Source: Microscilla marina ATCC 23134 (GTDB lineage: Bacteria > Bacteroidota > Bacteroidia > Cytophagales > Microscillaceae). From it: DNA of 64,000 nt. Below, piece by piece: positions 32,321 through 42,500 of the stretch. The stretch lies in NCBI RefSeq assembly GCF_000169175.1, contig NZ_AAWS01000019.1:1-64000 (forward strand). Direction: 5' to 3'. The notes below the pieces were generated by a model. The model searched no databases. It was given only the letters and a program-made list of their open reading frames with translations, and was not told where the DNA came from. Every line of letters starts with the position of its first letter. Position 1 is the first letter of the stretch. The translations under genes were made by a program, and so were the position numbers.

Positions 32321-34327
32321 TTATACTTTAAAGCCCATAATTAAAATATCGTCTCGCTGGGTAGTATCCTTCATGTAGGTATGAAGGTAGTCATCCAGGT
32401 ATTGTTTTTGGGTTTTTAATGGTAAGTGTACTAGCGAGCTTAATAGGGTCAAAAAATTACTTGTTCCCAGGCTTTGTCGGTGGTCATTATTTTGATCTTT
32501 ATAGCCATCACTTCCCAAATACACCATATCCCCTTTTTCCAGGTGTACGTGTTGGTTTACAAATGGAATATGTTTACGTTGTTGACCTCCAATATACCTC
32601 GATGTTCCTTTGAGTACTGTTACTTCGCTGGTGCGTGGTTTAGCATAGTATAAGGGTACCTTGGCGCTTGCAAAAACAAACTGTTGGAGAGGAGCTGATG
32701 CATCAGTAGCAACGACAATGGCATCCATGCCCTGGTTATTGCCTGTATCTTCTTGTTTGAGTGATTTTACTATGTCCTGGTGTAGCCTCTCAAGTATTTT
32801 GGCAGGGTTGGTTATTTTCTCAAGCAGAATAATCTTATCAAGCAGAGTTTTGCCTATCAAAGTCATAAACGCTCCTTGTACTCCATGTCCGGTACAATCA
32901 GCTAACACCAATATAATTTCTTCATTGACTTTGTTTACCCAATAAAAGTCTCCTGATACAATGTCTTTGGGCTTGTATAACAGAAAAAAGTGTTCAAAGC
33001 AGGCAGCTAAATCTTCTTCTTGTGGCAACATGGCTTGTTGAATATTTTCAGCGGCGGTGATACTTTGGGTAATTTGTTGATTTTTAAACTCTATTTCTTG
33101 GGTGCGTTGTTTTACCTCTTCTTCCAACACTATATTGTGTGCTTTCATTGCTTGTGCTGCCGCCTCTTGTGCTTCTTCTTTTTCACGGCGATGACAGCTG
33201 ATATGTTCTGCCAATGCCAATGAAAACATAAGCACTTCACTTATTACTCCTATCTCAATCAGATGAAATGCTTCTATGTCTAAAGAAATAATGTCAGCAA
33301 GATGCAGTGCAGCTAAAAATAGGGTACTCAGTAAACCCAGCCAACCCAATAGGTAGTATTTGGCGAGGTAATATTTAGGTAAAATAATGAGACTGATAAC
33401 AGGTAAAAAGAGGGTGGTGAAAACTATGGCGGCTAAATTAAATGTTAAAATAAGTGATGGGTTAACAACGCCCACCACAAGCGCTATTAAAAACATATAC
33501 AAAACTCCTGAAATGATTTTGTCTATCAAGGGAGCGTATTGTTTCGTTTTTAGAAAGTGCCTGGCAAAAAGCATCATAAAAATAAAGGTCAAGAGGTTGG
33601 CTATAGTATTGTAATTGTTGAGTTCAGGGTGGTTTGGCCACAAAAATTCTTCGGCATGCCCTGAAAGCATTGCTGTATATGAGGTAATGCTTAATATGTA
33701 CAGTATATAATATAGATAGGACTTATCTTTTACCTTGACGTATATAAACAAGTTATAAAAAAACATAATGCATAGAATACCCAAAAAAGCACCCAGGATA
33801 TTATCTTCTCGGTGGCTTTTGGCAAGAAATAAATGGGGCTTTCCCACTGCTAAATGAATCATGAGCGCTCTTGGAGATTGGCAGCGTATATAAAAAGTGT
33901 GTGGGGTATTGTTTGGCAGGTTTATCTCAAATAATACCCGTGGCACTTTGACCATTTGTTCCTTAAAACTTTTTCTTTTATTTCTCTGATAGTTACCATT
34001 GGGCAAAGGGTGAAAAAAAGTGAGGTCTAATAATACACTTTCACGTATTTCAAGCAAATATTTACCTTTGGTTCCTTGTAGTGTAAACCGAAGCCATACT
34101 GTTCCATTTCTTCCAAAAATAGGCGAGTTTCCTATTTTCGGGGTAAACCTGGCTTGTAGTTGATTAGTAATTATTTGTTGGAGGGTTAGTTGATCACTAT
34201 CATCTTTCAAAAAATAGATATAAGGAGTAAGGTCGGTTACTTGATGAGAAGAGTCCAGTGATAAAACTGGTTGAGCTGATAATGTACCCCATACAGAGCA
34301 AAAAAACATAGCCAAACAAAAACGCAT
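32321..34327 (-). CDS. 7TMR-DISM receptor fused to SpoIIE/PP2C phosphatase (copy 1)
   Basis: 668 residues. Signal peptide (1-18), periplasmic 7TMR-DISMED2 domain (about 25-165; VWLRFTLQG, TFYIRCQSPRALMI), seven membrane helices (about 175-375), coiled coil (about 385-425; EEEVKQRTQEIEFKNQQI), then a SpoIIE-type PP2C phosphatase (about 430-668). Metal-binding motifs are present: VSGDFYWV, ADCTGHGVQGAFM, GMDAIVVATD, GSDGYKDQN and RDDILIMG. Such proteins turn an outside signal into dephosphorylation of a Ser/Thr partner, often an anti-anti-sigma or SiaC-type protein. The gene at 34491 is a tandem paralogue; their 3' halves are far more alike than their 5' halves. Confidence 0.9.
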   Translation of the reverse strand: MRFCLAMFFCSVWGTLSAQPVLSLDSSHQVTDLTPYIYFLKDDSDQLTLQQIITNQLQARFTPKIGNSPIFGRNGTVWLRFTLQGTKGKYLLEIRESVLLDLTFFHPLPNGNYQRNKRKSFKEQMVKVPRVLFEINLPNNTPHTFYIRCQSPRALMIHLAVGKPHLFLAKSHREDNILGAFLGILCIMFFYNLFIYVKVKDKSYLYYILYILSITSYTAMLSGHAEEFLWPNHPELNNYNTIANLLTFIFMMLFARHFLKTKQYAPLIDKIISGVLYMFLIALVVGVVNPSLILTFNLAAIVFTTLFLPVISLIILPKYYLAKYYLLGWLGLLSTLFLAALHLADIISLDIEAFHLIEIGVISEVLMFSLALAEHISCHRREKEEAQEAAAQAMKAHNIVLEEEVKQRTQEIEFKNQQITQSITAAENIQQAMLPQEEDLAACFEHFFLLYKPKDIVSGDFYWVNKVNEEIILVLADCTGHGVQGAFMTLIGKTLLDKIILLEKITNPAKILERLHQDIVKSLKQEDTGNNQGMDAIVVATDASAPLQQFVFASAKVPLYYAKPRTSEVTVLKGTSRYIGGQQRKHIPFVNQHVHLEKGDMVYLGSDGYKDQNNDHRQSLGTSNFLTLLSSLVHLPLKTQKQYLDDYLHTYMKDTTQRDDILIMGFKV

Positions 34328-34490
34328 GAAGTAGATTTTTTAAGTATTAAAGGATAGTTTTTTTTAGGGTGATTTGCTGTAATTCTTACGTGTTATAGTT
34401 GCAAAAGTTAGAAGCAAGTCAATTATTTATTTCTAATACTTAAGGTACAATATAGCCTACCTTGCAAAGCCTGTTGTTTCCAAGCTTTGT

Positions 34491-36506
34491 TTATACTTTA
34501 AAGCCCATAATTAAAATATCGTCTCGCTGGGTAGTATCCTTCATGTAGGTATGAAGGTAGTCATCCAGGTATTGTTTTTGGGTTTTTAATGGCAAGTGTA
34601 CTACTGAGCTTAATAAAGTCAAAAAATTACTCGTTCCCAGGCTTTGTCGGTGGTCATTATTTTGATCTTTATAGCCATCACTTCCCATGTACATCATATC
34701 ACCTTTTTCCAGGTGTATGTGTTGGTTTACAAACGGCGTTTGTTTGCGTTGTTTACCCCCAATATACCTCGATGTTCCTTTGAGTATTGTTACTTCACCA
34801 GTACGTGGTTTGGCATAGTATAAGGGTACCTTAGCGCTTGCAAAAACAAATTGTTGGAGAGGGGTTGCCGTATCGGTGGCAATAACAATGGCATCCATAC
34901 CCTGATCATTTCCTGTGTCTTCTTGTTTGAGCGATTTTACTATGTCTTGGTGCAGTCTCTCAAGTATTTTGGCAGGGTTGGTTATTTTCTCAAGCAGAAT
35001 AATTTTATCAAGCAGGGTTTTACCTATCAAGGTCATAAACGCCCCTTGTACCCCATGCCCCGTACAGTCGGCCACTACCAATATGATTTCTTCATTGACT
35101 TTGTTCACCCAGTAAAAGTCTCCTGAGACAATGGCTTTGGGCTTGTATAATAGAAAAAAGTGTTCAAAGCAAGCGGCTAAATCTTCTTCTTGTGGCAACA
35201 TGGCTTGTTGAATATTTTCAGCGGCGGTGATACTTTGGGTAATTTGTTGATTTTTAAAGTCTATTTCTTTGGTGCGTTGTTTTACCTCTTCTTCCAATAC
35301 TATATTGTGTATTTTCATTGTTTGTGTTGCCGCCTCTTGTGCTTCTTCTTTTTCACGGCGATCATGGTTGATACGTTCTATCAACGCGAACGAAAACATA
35401 AGTGCTTCGTTTATAACTCCTATTTGAATAAGTTGGAGGGGGGCAATGCTTAAAAAAATAACCTCAAGAGAGTTTAACACTCCTATCAATACACTGCCTA
35501 ACAAGCCTCCCCAACCTAGCAAATAATATTTAGCTAATGGGTACTTAGGCAAAATAACAAGCCCTAGCACAGGTAATAATATGGTCACAACAACTGTGGT
35601 GGCCAAAACAAGGTTGAGTGCAGCCGATGGATTAAAAAAACCTATGGTGAGCGTAAGCAGCAAGAAATATACCCCCCCGGAAATAACTTTGTCCATCAAG
35701 GGAGCATATTTCTTTATTTTTAGAAAATGTCTGGCAAAAAGTAATGCGAAGCTCATGGTCAAGGTGTTAGTGATAAAACTATAGTGGTTAAATTCAGGGT
35801 GATTTGGCCACAGAAACTCCTCAGCATAACCTGTACGTATTGATATATGTATAGTAAAGCTCGTTACATATAGTATATAATACAAGTGTGATTTGTCTCT
35901 TACCTTGAGATATATAAACAAGTTATAAAAAAACATGATGAACATCACCCCAAAAAAAGCACCCTCGAAGTTGTTTTTTTTGTGGTTTTTGCTGAGAAAA
36001 GCATAGGTGCTTCCCACAAGCAAAGGAATCGTAAGGGTTTGCCGAGACTGGCAGCGTATATAAAAAGTGTGTGGGGCATTGTCTGGCAGGTTTATCTCAA
36101 ATAATGCGCGTGGTACCTTAATCTTTTGCTCTTTAAAGCTACTTCTTTTGTTTTTCTTGTAGTTGCCGTTGGGCAGAGGGTGAAAAAACACCATACCTAA
36201 TAGTGCATTTTGAGGTAGTTCAAGCAAGTATTTGCCTTTAGCACCCTTTAATGTAAATCGCAGCCATACTACTCCGTTTCTCCCATAATTAGGTGATTTG
36301 CTTGTTTTAGGGGCAAACCTGGACTGAAACTTATTGGTGACTACCTCTTGCAATGTGAGCTGCTGGCTGTCATCTTTCAAAAAATAAATATAGGGGGTAA
36401 GACTGGTTACCTGGTGGGGGGAGTGCAGCGATAAAACCGATAAACCAGTCTGAGCTGATAATGTGCCCCATAGAGAGCCAAAAAATATAACCAAACAAAA
36501 ACGCAT
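34491..36506 (-). CDS. 7TMR-DISM receptor fused to SpoIIE/PP2C phosphatase (copy 2)
   Basis: 671 residues with the same layout as the gene at 32321: signal peptide, DISMED2 sensor, 7TM block, coiled coil and a SpoIIE phosphatase with all metal ligands (VSGDFYWV, ADCTGHGVQGAFM, GSDGYKDQN, RDDILIMG). The phosphatase halves of the two copies are almost identical down to DNA level and across the stop, while the sensor and membrane parts have many replacements. The copies therefore probably sense different ligands but act on the same target. The upstream AT-rich stretches also share a TAAnTTTTG pattern. Confidence 0.9.
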   Translation of the reverse strand: MRFCLVIFFGSLWGTLSAQTGLSVLSLHSPHQVTSLTPYIYFLKDDSQQLTLQEVVTNKFQSRFAPKTSKSPNYGRNGVVWLRFTLKGAKGKYLLELPQNALLGMVFFHPLPNGNYKKNKRSSFKEQKIKVPRALFEINLPDNAPHTFYIRCQSRQTLTIPLLVGSTYAFLSKNHKKNNFEGAFFGVMFIMFFYNLFIYLKVRDKSHLYYILYVTSFTIHISIRTGYAEEFLWPNHPEFNHYSFITNTLTMSFALLFARHFLKIKKYAPLMDKVISGGVYFLLLTLTIGFFNPSAALNLVLATTVVVTILLPVLGLVILPKYPLAKYYLLGWGGLLGSVLIGVLNSLEVIFLSIAPLQLIQIGVINEALMFSFALIERINHDRREKEEAQEAATQTMKIHNIVLEEEVKQRTKEIDFKNQQITQSITAAENIQQAMLPQEEDLAACFEHFFLLYKPKAIVSGDFYWVNKVNEEIILVVADCTGHGVQGAFMTLIGKTLLDKIILLEKITNPAKILERLHQDIVKSLKQEDTGNDQGMDAIVIATDTATPLQQFVFASAKVPLYYAKPRTGEVTILKGTSRYIGGKQRKQTPFVNQHIHLEKGDMMYMGSDGYKDQNNDHRQSLGTSNFLTLLSSVVHLPLKTQKQYLDDYLHTYMKDTTQRDDILIMGFKV

Positions 36507-36768
36507 GGGTTGGATATTTTAAAGGATGACTTGCTGTAATTCAATAGTTACAAAAATTAAAACAAGTTTAAATTTTATGAATAGCATCTGGTATACTTGT
36601 GTAAGAAATATAAGCATTGTTTTTTTAATAAAACAAGCAAAAGATATTTTCATTTAATTTTACTGAAAAAGAAGATACCCTTTGCTATGCTTTTAAATCA
36701 AAAAAAATGCAATAGCCGAGACAAACAACTTACCAACTAATTTGAAGCATTTTAATAGAGGCGATTTG

Positions 36769-38556
36769 TTAGCCAAAAAGACTTCCCATATTACTAATGC
36801 TTTGTCTTTTTTTGGGAGTATCATTATTATTGCTATTATTACCATTATTTTTAGTCACTTGGTTATTTTGCTGTTTTTTGTTTGTTTCAGGTAGTTTGTA
36901 TATCCTAAGTCTTTTTAGTACCGTGGAGCCTCGCACATGTTTCTCATACTCATTTACATCCAAAAAAATCAAGGTATGATGGGCGAGAGTCTTTTTTTTC
37001 TTAAAACTCCTGGCATGATTTTGCCCTACCTGTACCAATGCTGGCGAGGATAAGGAGTTAATATTATTTTGCATGTGATATTCCCTCATAGCCGTTATTT
37101 TTTCTATTTGTTGCGCTGGTTCCAGTTTTTCGAACACTTCCTTCTTGAGTACCTTTTGGTAGACCTCTGGTTGATCCTTCTGCAAAATATTTGTGAAATA
37201 AGGCATAAGTTGTTGCAGCAATTCCTGTACTTGTATCAACTCTTCATTCTTTACATTTTTTGGTGTTGCCAATAAGTTTTTCAATTTATCACTTATCTCA
37301 GAGAACCCGTTAATCTGGTTATTCTTACAGAAAAGTGTCAGTTTAGGCAGTGATTCCTTTGCACTGTCTAAAAGGGTTATAGAGTGTTGAATCATCTTAT
37401 CAATTTCCTGATTTCCTGGACGTTTCTTATATTCTTCTATATTATCTAATATCTCTGGGTTCCAACCAAGTTTATCGTTGGTCAAATAAGGTGTAAGTTG
37501 AAGTATGTCAAGTAAAGTTCGGGGTACCCCCATTATGTCAGAAATAGCCTGGACAATACTGTTTTCGATAGCCGCCTTCTCGTTGGGAGAAAGCTCATAT
37601 TGTGAATTCTTGTGTTTATCATGACCTTCACTGGCTTTGGTAAACTCTTTTATACCAGTCCAGGGGTTGGCCTTTTTATCAAAGCTAGATTTTATGTGGT
37701 TTTCTCCAATAATATATATATTGTCTTCTAATACCTCCACTGTTTTGTCGTCTTTGTTGTCATTGAGGGACATAACCGTTTGGAAGTCGATCATAAAAAA
37801 ACGTTTTTTGTTCTCCATTAATAGCCCTATATGTGGGTTCAACTCCTGCTTGTGTTGATCGTAATATTCTTTGTCAAGCGTTTGTTTATTTGTTATAATC
37901 ACCCTTTGTACTGGAGCCTTATTTCCGCTTGGGGTGCTTTTTTGTGGCAGGGGCAAAGTTCCCCCCTGAGGGAGCTTCATCTGTAGGGCTTTATCTCCTA
38001 TCTTATCTGCCTCTTGCTCTAGCTGAGGGTCATCATTGATCGAGGTGCCCCCCTTCATTTGCAGGGTTGGCTTTACCCGCCCTTGTTTTTGTTGTCCAAT
38101 ATGGGCGAGCTCGTGCCCCAGGTGGCGTTCTTTGCCGGGTGCCAGGTGTACCTCGTTGCCTTGGGCATAAGCTTCGGCCTTGAGTTGGGTGGGTTTATCA
38201 GAGTTGTAGTGCACTTGAGTATCGGTGACATCTACCCCCATCAGCTGGCTTACGTTCTGTTTGAGCTGGGTTTCGGTAGAGCTACTCTGGGTAGTACCTT
38301 TCTCAGCCCTTTGAATGGGGCGCTGCTTGGCTTTGATGGGGCCCAGCTTGCCCTGCTTGCTTGGGATGGGGCCCCCTAGTTTGCTTTGTTTGCTCTGAAT
38401 CGGGGGTTGTTGCCCTGTGCGCGAAGGTATAGGTTGGTAAGGCGACGAAGTTTTAATTGATTGGGGTTTCCCCAAAGTTTTTTTGGTTTTGAGCTGGGTG
38501 ATATGCCCATTGTCCGATTCATTGGCAGACTTGTGTCCAGGTTGTTGCATTGTCAT
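36769..38556 (-). CDS. DUF4157 (eCIS-core) protein with Tiki/ChaN-like C-terminal domain (1)
   Basis: 595 residues, no signal peptide or membrane helix. Residues 1-90 are disordered, with repeated PIxSKQxKLG elements and PIQR. Residues about 95-195 form the DUF4157 domain with [30 protein letters not shown] (zinc-type HELAH at 148-152), GRVKPTLQM and the downstream [13 protein letters not shown]. After VQRV (about 217) the C-terminal part begins. It contains IIGENH (284-287), an acid at E310, MREYHMQNNI (490-499) and VQVGQNH (508-514), a spacing that resembles Tiki/TraB/ChaN superfamily enzymes. An Asn-rich tail closes it. DUF4157 marks cargo and toxins of extracellular contractile injection systems. 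The exact activity is unproven. Promoter at 38630-38661. Confidence 0.8.
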   Translation of the reverse strand: MTMQQPGHKSANESDNGHITQLKTKKTLGKPQSIKTSSPYQPIPSRTGQQPPIQSKQSKLGGPIPSKQGKLGPIKAKQRPIQRAEKGTTQSSSTETQLKQNVSQLMGVDVTDTQVHYNSDKPTQLKAEAYAQGNEVHLAPGKERHLGHELAHIGQQKQGRVKPTLQMKGGTSINDDPQLEQEADKIGDKALQMKLPQGGTLPLPQKSTPSGNKAPVQRVIITNKQTLDKEYYDQHKQELNPHIGLLMENKKRFFMIDFQTVMSLNDNKDDKTVEVLEDNIYIIGENHIKSSFDKKANPWTGIKEFTKASEGHDKHKNSQYELSPNEKAAIENSIVQAISDIMGVPRTLLDILQLTPYLTNDKLGWNPEILDNIEEYKKRPGNQEIDKMIQHSITLLDSAKESLPKLTLFCKNNQINGFSEISDKLKNLLATPKNVKNEELIQVQELLQQLMPYFTNILQKDQPEVYQKVLKKEVFEKLEPAQQIEKITAMREYHMQNNINSLSSPALVQVGQNHARSFKKKKTLAHHTLIFLDVNEYEKHVRGSTVLKRLRIYKLPETNKKQQNNQVTKNNGNNSNNNDTPKKRQSISNMGSLFG

Positions 38557-38629
38557 AATGATAAGAATATTGGTGGTTGCTCAAACTTCCAAAAATACAA
38601 GCATTGCATAGCTATTGGAGGCGTTACTA

Positions 38630-38661
38630 TAGAGACATACCTGCGCACAATTAGGCAACAA
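38630..38661 (-). promoter_or_regulatory. Promoter of DUF4157 gene 1
   Basis: On the minus strand TTG, about 18 bases containing CCTAATTGTG, then TGTCTCTATAG. The same arrangement, with TATCTTTATAG, precedes the genes at 42979 and 44998, together with the downstream sequence AGTAACGC. Conservation over three genes marks it as the shared promoter. Confidence 0.5.
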
Positions 38662-38761
38662 AAATAGTTAAGTTTCTCATTTATAGTACTTTATGTTGTT
38701 TTGTTTAGCGCATCTTTTCTAAGGTGTTACCAATGGTACACGAGGGCGTTCAATGTATGTT

Positions 38762-39448
38762 CTAAAATTTGATCTGGGTATTTGGTAGCAGATTGTTTAC
38801 CTTCTCTTTTTCTTTGCCAGTCAAAAAATTACCTTGCAGCGATAAATATTTCAACTGAGCAAGCGATGCAATACTTTTGGGTATTGTTCGAATATAGTTA
38901 TGGCTTAATGTGAGTGTTTTCAGCTTGGTGAGGGCACCTATGTTTTCCGGCAAATGACTAATTTTATTAAAGCTCATGTCCAGCCAGCATAGTTGATGTA
39001 ACTCAAATGCTTGAGAGGGGATTTGTTGAAGTCCATTACCTACCAATGTAAGTGCCTTAAGCTTTGAAGCGTATTTTATAGCATTAGGCAGTCCTTTTAA
39101 TCGATTAAAATTGAGGTATAAATATTCCAGGTTGTGCATATTCCCTATTTCGGTGGGCAATGCTTCCAGTTCATTAAAAGCCAAAATCAAAGCCTTGGCA
39201 TGAACACACTGAGTCACAGCTAAAGGCAATTTTTTAAGCTTTGAAGAACACATTTGCACAGTAATAATAGGGGTAAGTGATGGTTTATTACGTTGTAAAT
39301 GACTGACTTTAGAGGTTGGGTTGGGCTTTTCTGGTAACTCAACAGAAGCACCTCTATGTCTGAGTTGCTTCAAAGTTGCTGACTCATTGTGAGTAGAACT
39401 ATTGCTAAGTGAGTATGCAATGTTTTTAGGGTATATTGGCTGTTTCAT
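38762..39448 (-). CDS. Cytoplasmic leucine-rich-repeat protein
   Basis: 228 residues with no signal peptide. A polar N terminus (1-60) is followed by about six LRR units (LKALTLVGNGLQQIPSQAF, LCWLDMSFNKISHLPENI, LKTLTLSHNYIRTIPKSI, LKYLSLQGNFLTGKEKEKV). The C-terminal cap matches that of the secreted LRR protein at 14553. It lies between a DUF4157 gene and the propeller-SpoIIE sensor, all on the minus strand and closely spaced (205 and 68 bases). A binding partner for one of the neighbours, for example an immunity or adaptor role, is possible but only a guess from position. Confidence 0.75.
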   Translation of the reverse strand: MKQPIYPKNIAYSLSNSSTHNESATLKQLRHRGASVELPEKPNPTSKVSHLQRNKPSLTPIITVQMCSSKLKKLPLAVTQCVHAKALILAFNELEALPTEIGNMHNLEYLYLNFNRLKGLPNAIKYASKLKALTLVGNGLQQIPSQAFELHQLCWLDMSFNKISHLPENIGALTKLKTLTLSHNYIRTIPKSIASLAQLKYLSLQGNFLTGKEKEKVNNLLPNTQIKF

Positions 39449-39516
39449 GACTTTAGTTGTAGTTATTAATTTATTCAGGCAATGTTTCTGTATTATATCA
39501 GGGGAAAAGCAGGTAT

Positions 39517-42500
39517 TTACAAACGAATGCCTACCACCAAAATATCATCTCGTTGCTCTTCGCCTTGCCGGTGCTCATCCAGCAGTTGTTCCAACGCATA
39601 CTTTTGCTTGAGCATTTGGTACTTACAAATGCGCTCTAATAAGTATTGCAAACACTCTTGACCAAGCTTTTGCCTTTGGGGATTGTTTTGATCAGTGTAG
39701 CCATCGCTGCACATATACAGCGCGCTTTGGGCTGGCAAGTACAAAGTTTGGTTGGCATAAGATATGTTTTGACGCTGCCACCCCCCAATAGACTTAGGTG
39801 TTCCCCGCAACTCTCTTATTTTCCCACAATTACTATTGGTGTAATAAAGTGGGCGTTTTCCTCCCGCAAAAGTGACCTTGGTTTGTTCTTCAGGTTGTTT
39901 TTCCAGTTTGCATAAAGCGATGTCCATGCCGCTTCTATCCTTGCTTTTTTCTTGTTGTAATACCCGGTAGACCTCACTATGCAGCGTATCCAGTGCCTGT
40001 GCCGGATTGTGTATGCCATTGATCCTAATGATTTGATCGAGCAATGCACAGCCCATCATACTCATAAAAGCACCTGGTATGCCATGACCCGTACAGTCTG
40101 CTACTGCTATAAATATGGCATCATCTATTGGCTCAATCCAGTAAAAATCTCCACTTACTACATCTTTGGGGCGATAAAGGGTAAAATAATCGGTAAACAA
40201 AGGGTGAATGCGTTCGGCAAATGGCAGCACAGCCTGCTGTATTTTACGGGCTGCCCTTAAGCTTTGAGATATTTTAAGGTGACTTGATTTAAGTACCTCA
40301 TTTTGTAATTCGATCAAATCTCTTTGGGCAACTATTTCATCTTGTTGCTGTATCAGTTCTTTGTTTTTAATTTCGATAAAGCTTTTTTGCTGTGCTATTT
40401 TAGCAGTTCTTAGTTGTACTTTGTGTTCCAATCGATTACGTTGTCTGATTACCCGCCAGCTATAACTTTTGACGCTTGCCATGAACAGCAACATTAGCAA
40501 TAAACCATAGCCAGCATAGGCATTGCCAGTGCGATACCAAGGGGACAATACCTCGAAGCAAAACAAGGTTTCTTGCCCTACATCTCCATGAATATTTTTA
40601 CTTCTCACCCTAAATTCATAGTTTCCTTCGGGCAAGTTGGTGTATTCTTTCTGGGTGGTTTTGCTCCAGGCAGACCACCCCTTGTCGAAACCCCTGAGCT
40701 GGTACTGGTATTCGTTTTGCTCAGCATAAGCATAAAATAAGGCAGCAAAACTAAAGCGAATGTTGTTGGTATTGTACGAAAGCACAGCTGGTTGCTCTAT
40801 GGTATTGCCCCCAGCCAAAATAAGCGAATCTTGTTGCCCTATGAGTTCTACTTTGTGGAGTTTGGTCTGAAACTTTTGATGGACTGGTTGAGGTATGGTA
40901 GGGTCATAATGCGCAATGCCCCCCTCAATAGTAAACATCACCTCCTGGTTGTTTAAAATATGTATATCGTCGTTGTAATTCCTTAGCCTTCCCCTCAGTG
41001 CGGTAAATGGTTTATGATGCAATGTGTAAGAACCATCAGGTTGTTTTTGCAACAACACAATTTGTATAAAAGATTGGGCAACCTGGTCATGCTCAGTTAT
41101 CTGGCAATACACATTGCCCAGCGAGTCTTGTTCTGCCCATAGTACCCGTTTATTTTTTCCCAAAAGCTTGTTCCAGTTTTTTTTAGGTTCAAATCTGTTT
41201 GTGGCTTTATTAAAAACATAAAAACCATCACTGGTTCCAATCAATACCTGCGTTTGACTGAGTTGTAAAACCTTGTTGTGCTTGCTTGAGGGCAACCCAT
41301 GTGCGGTTGTGTATAGTGTACAACTTACAATGCTGTCTAAAGAATCATTGAGCTGAAGGCGATACACCCCGTCTTGGTATAAACGCCCTATCCACAAGGT
41401 GTTCGATGAGGGAGCATACGTCATATACCTTACTTTTTCGCTAAACCCCTTGATAAAGTGGGAGTACTTTAAGCCTTGTGACGTTTTTTTGAACAATGCC
41501 ACTCCTTGATTGGTACCTGCCAGCACCAGGTTTTGGTAAGAGAGTAACCGCCAGGTATTATAGTTAAATGGACCTAATTTGCGTTCCTGGTCAGGAGTAA
41601 TACCTAGTATCCCATGGTTGTATGTATTGATCAATTCCTGGTTGCTAGACAGGATATCCCACATCTGAAAGTTTTTCAAGCCTTTACTCGCTTTGCTAAA
41701 CTTTTGATTGAGATGCCTGGAGGTTTTCCATTGGGTTTGTAACAGCCCTTTAGAAGTCGCCAGGTAAAGTTTGTTTTGATGCAGTGTTACATTGTGCACT
41801 TTACTGTGAATGTGGTGGCTTTTTCCAAAATAAGAGATAGAAGAGTAAGGGTGGACTTGACTAAGACCTATATTCAGCGCAGCCCAAAGGTTTCCCTGGT
41901 TATCAGAAGCCATGGCAAATACCCGGTTGTTTTGTAGCCCGTTGCCCTGGTGCAGGTGCTGAATAATACGCCCACTTGTATCGATCACAACCAACCCCTT
42001 ATTTCGTGTACCCAATACCAAGTGTCTTGAATTGAGCCTGGTATAAGAATACAGTTCACTTTTTTGGATAAATGTATCCAGATAAGTACCCCAATGGTAT
42101 ACTTCAAATAATTTTTTAGGAGTATAATAAAAAGTTTTTCCGCCTGCCATGCCAATCAAGCGATTGCCCAACATAAACATCACCCGTAACCTGGTTTTGT
42201 CGAACAAGTTGCCTCCTGGCATCAGTACAAGTTGGCCTTGTTGCAGCATAAAAAGCCCGATGCCCACTACTTGTATATAGTATTGCTGTTGTAGATAAAA
42301 ACTGGATGAAAACTGATTTTTGGGTGGTTTTATCACTTTCATTTGGTTATTCTTCCAGATACACAAATAGTTACGCCCTTGAAAAATAACGCCTTGGGTA
42401 GTAACGTGTACTTGCCAAAACGCTTGTTTTTTGCAGGATGGGGGGATTTGATCTTGTAGGGAAACAAAACGAGTTTGTCCCAAAGTATCTTTCTGCAGGT

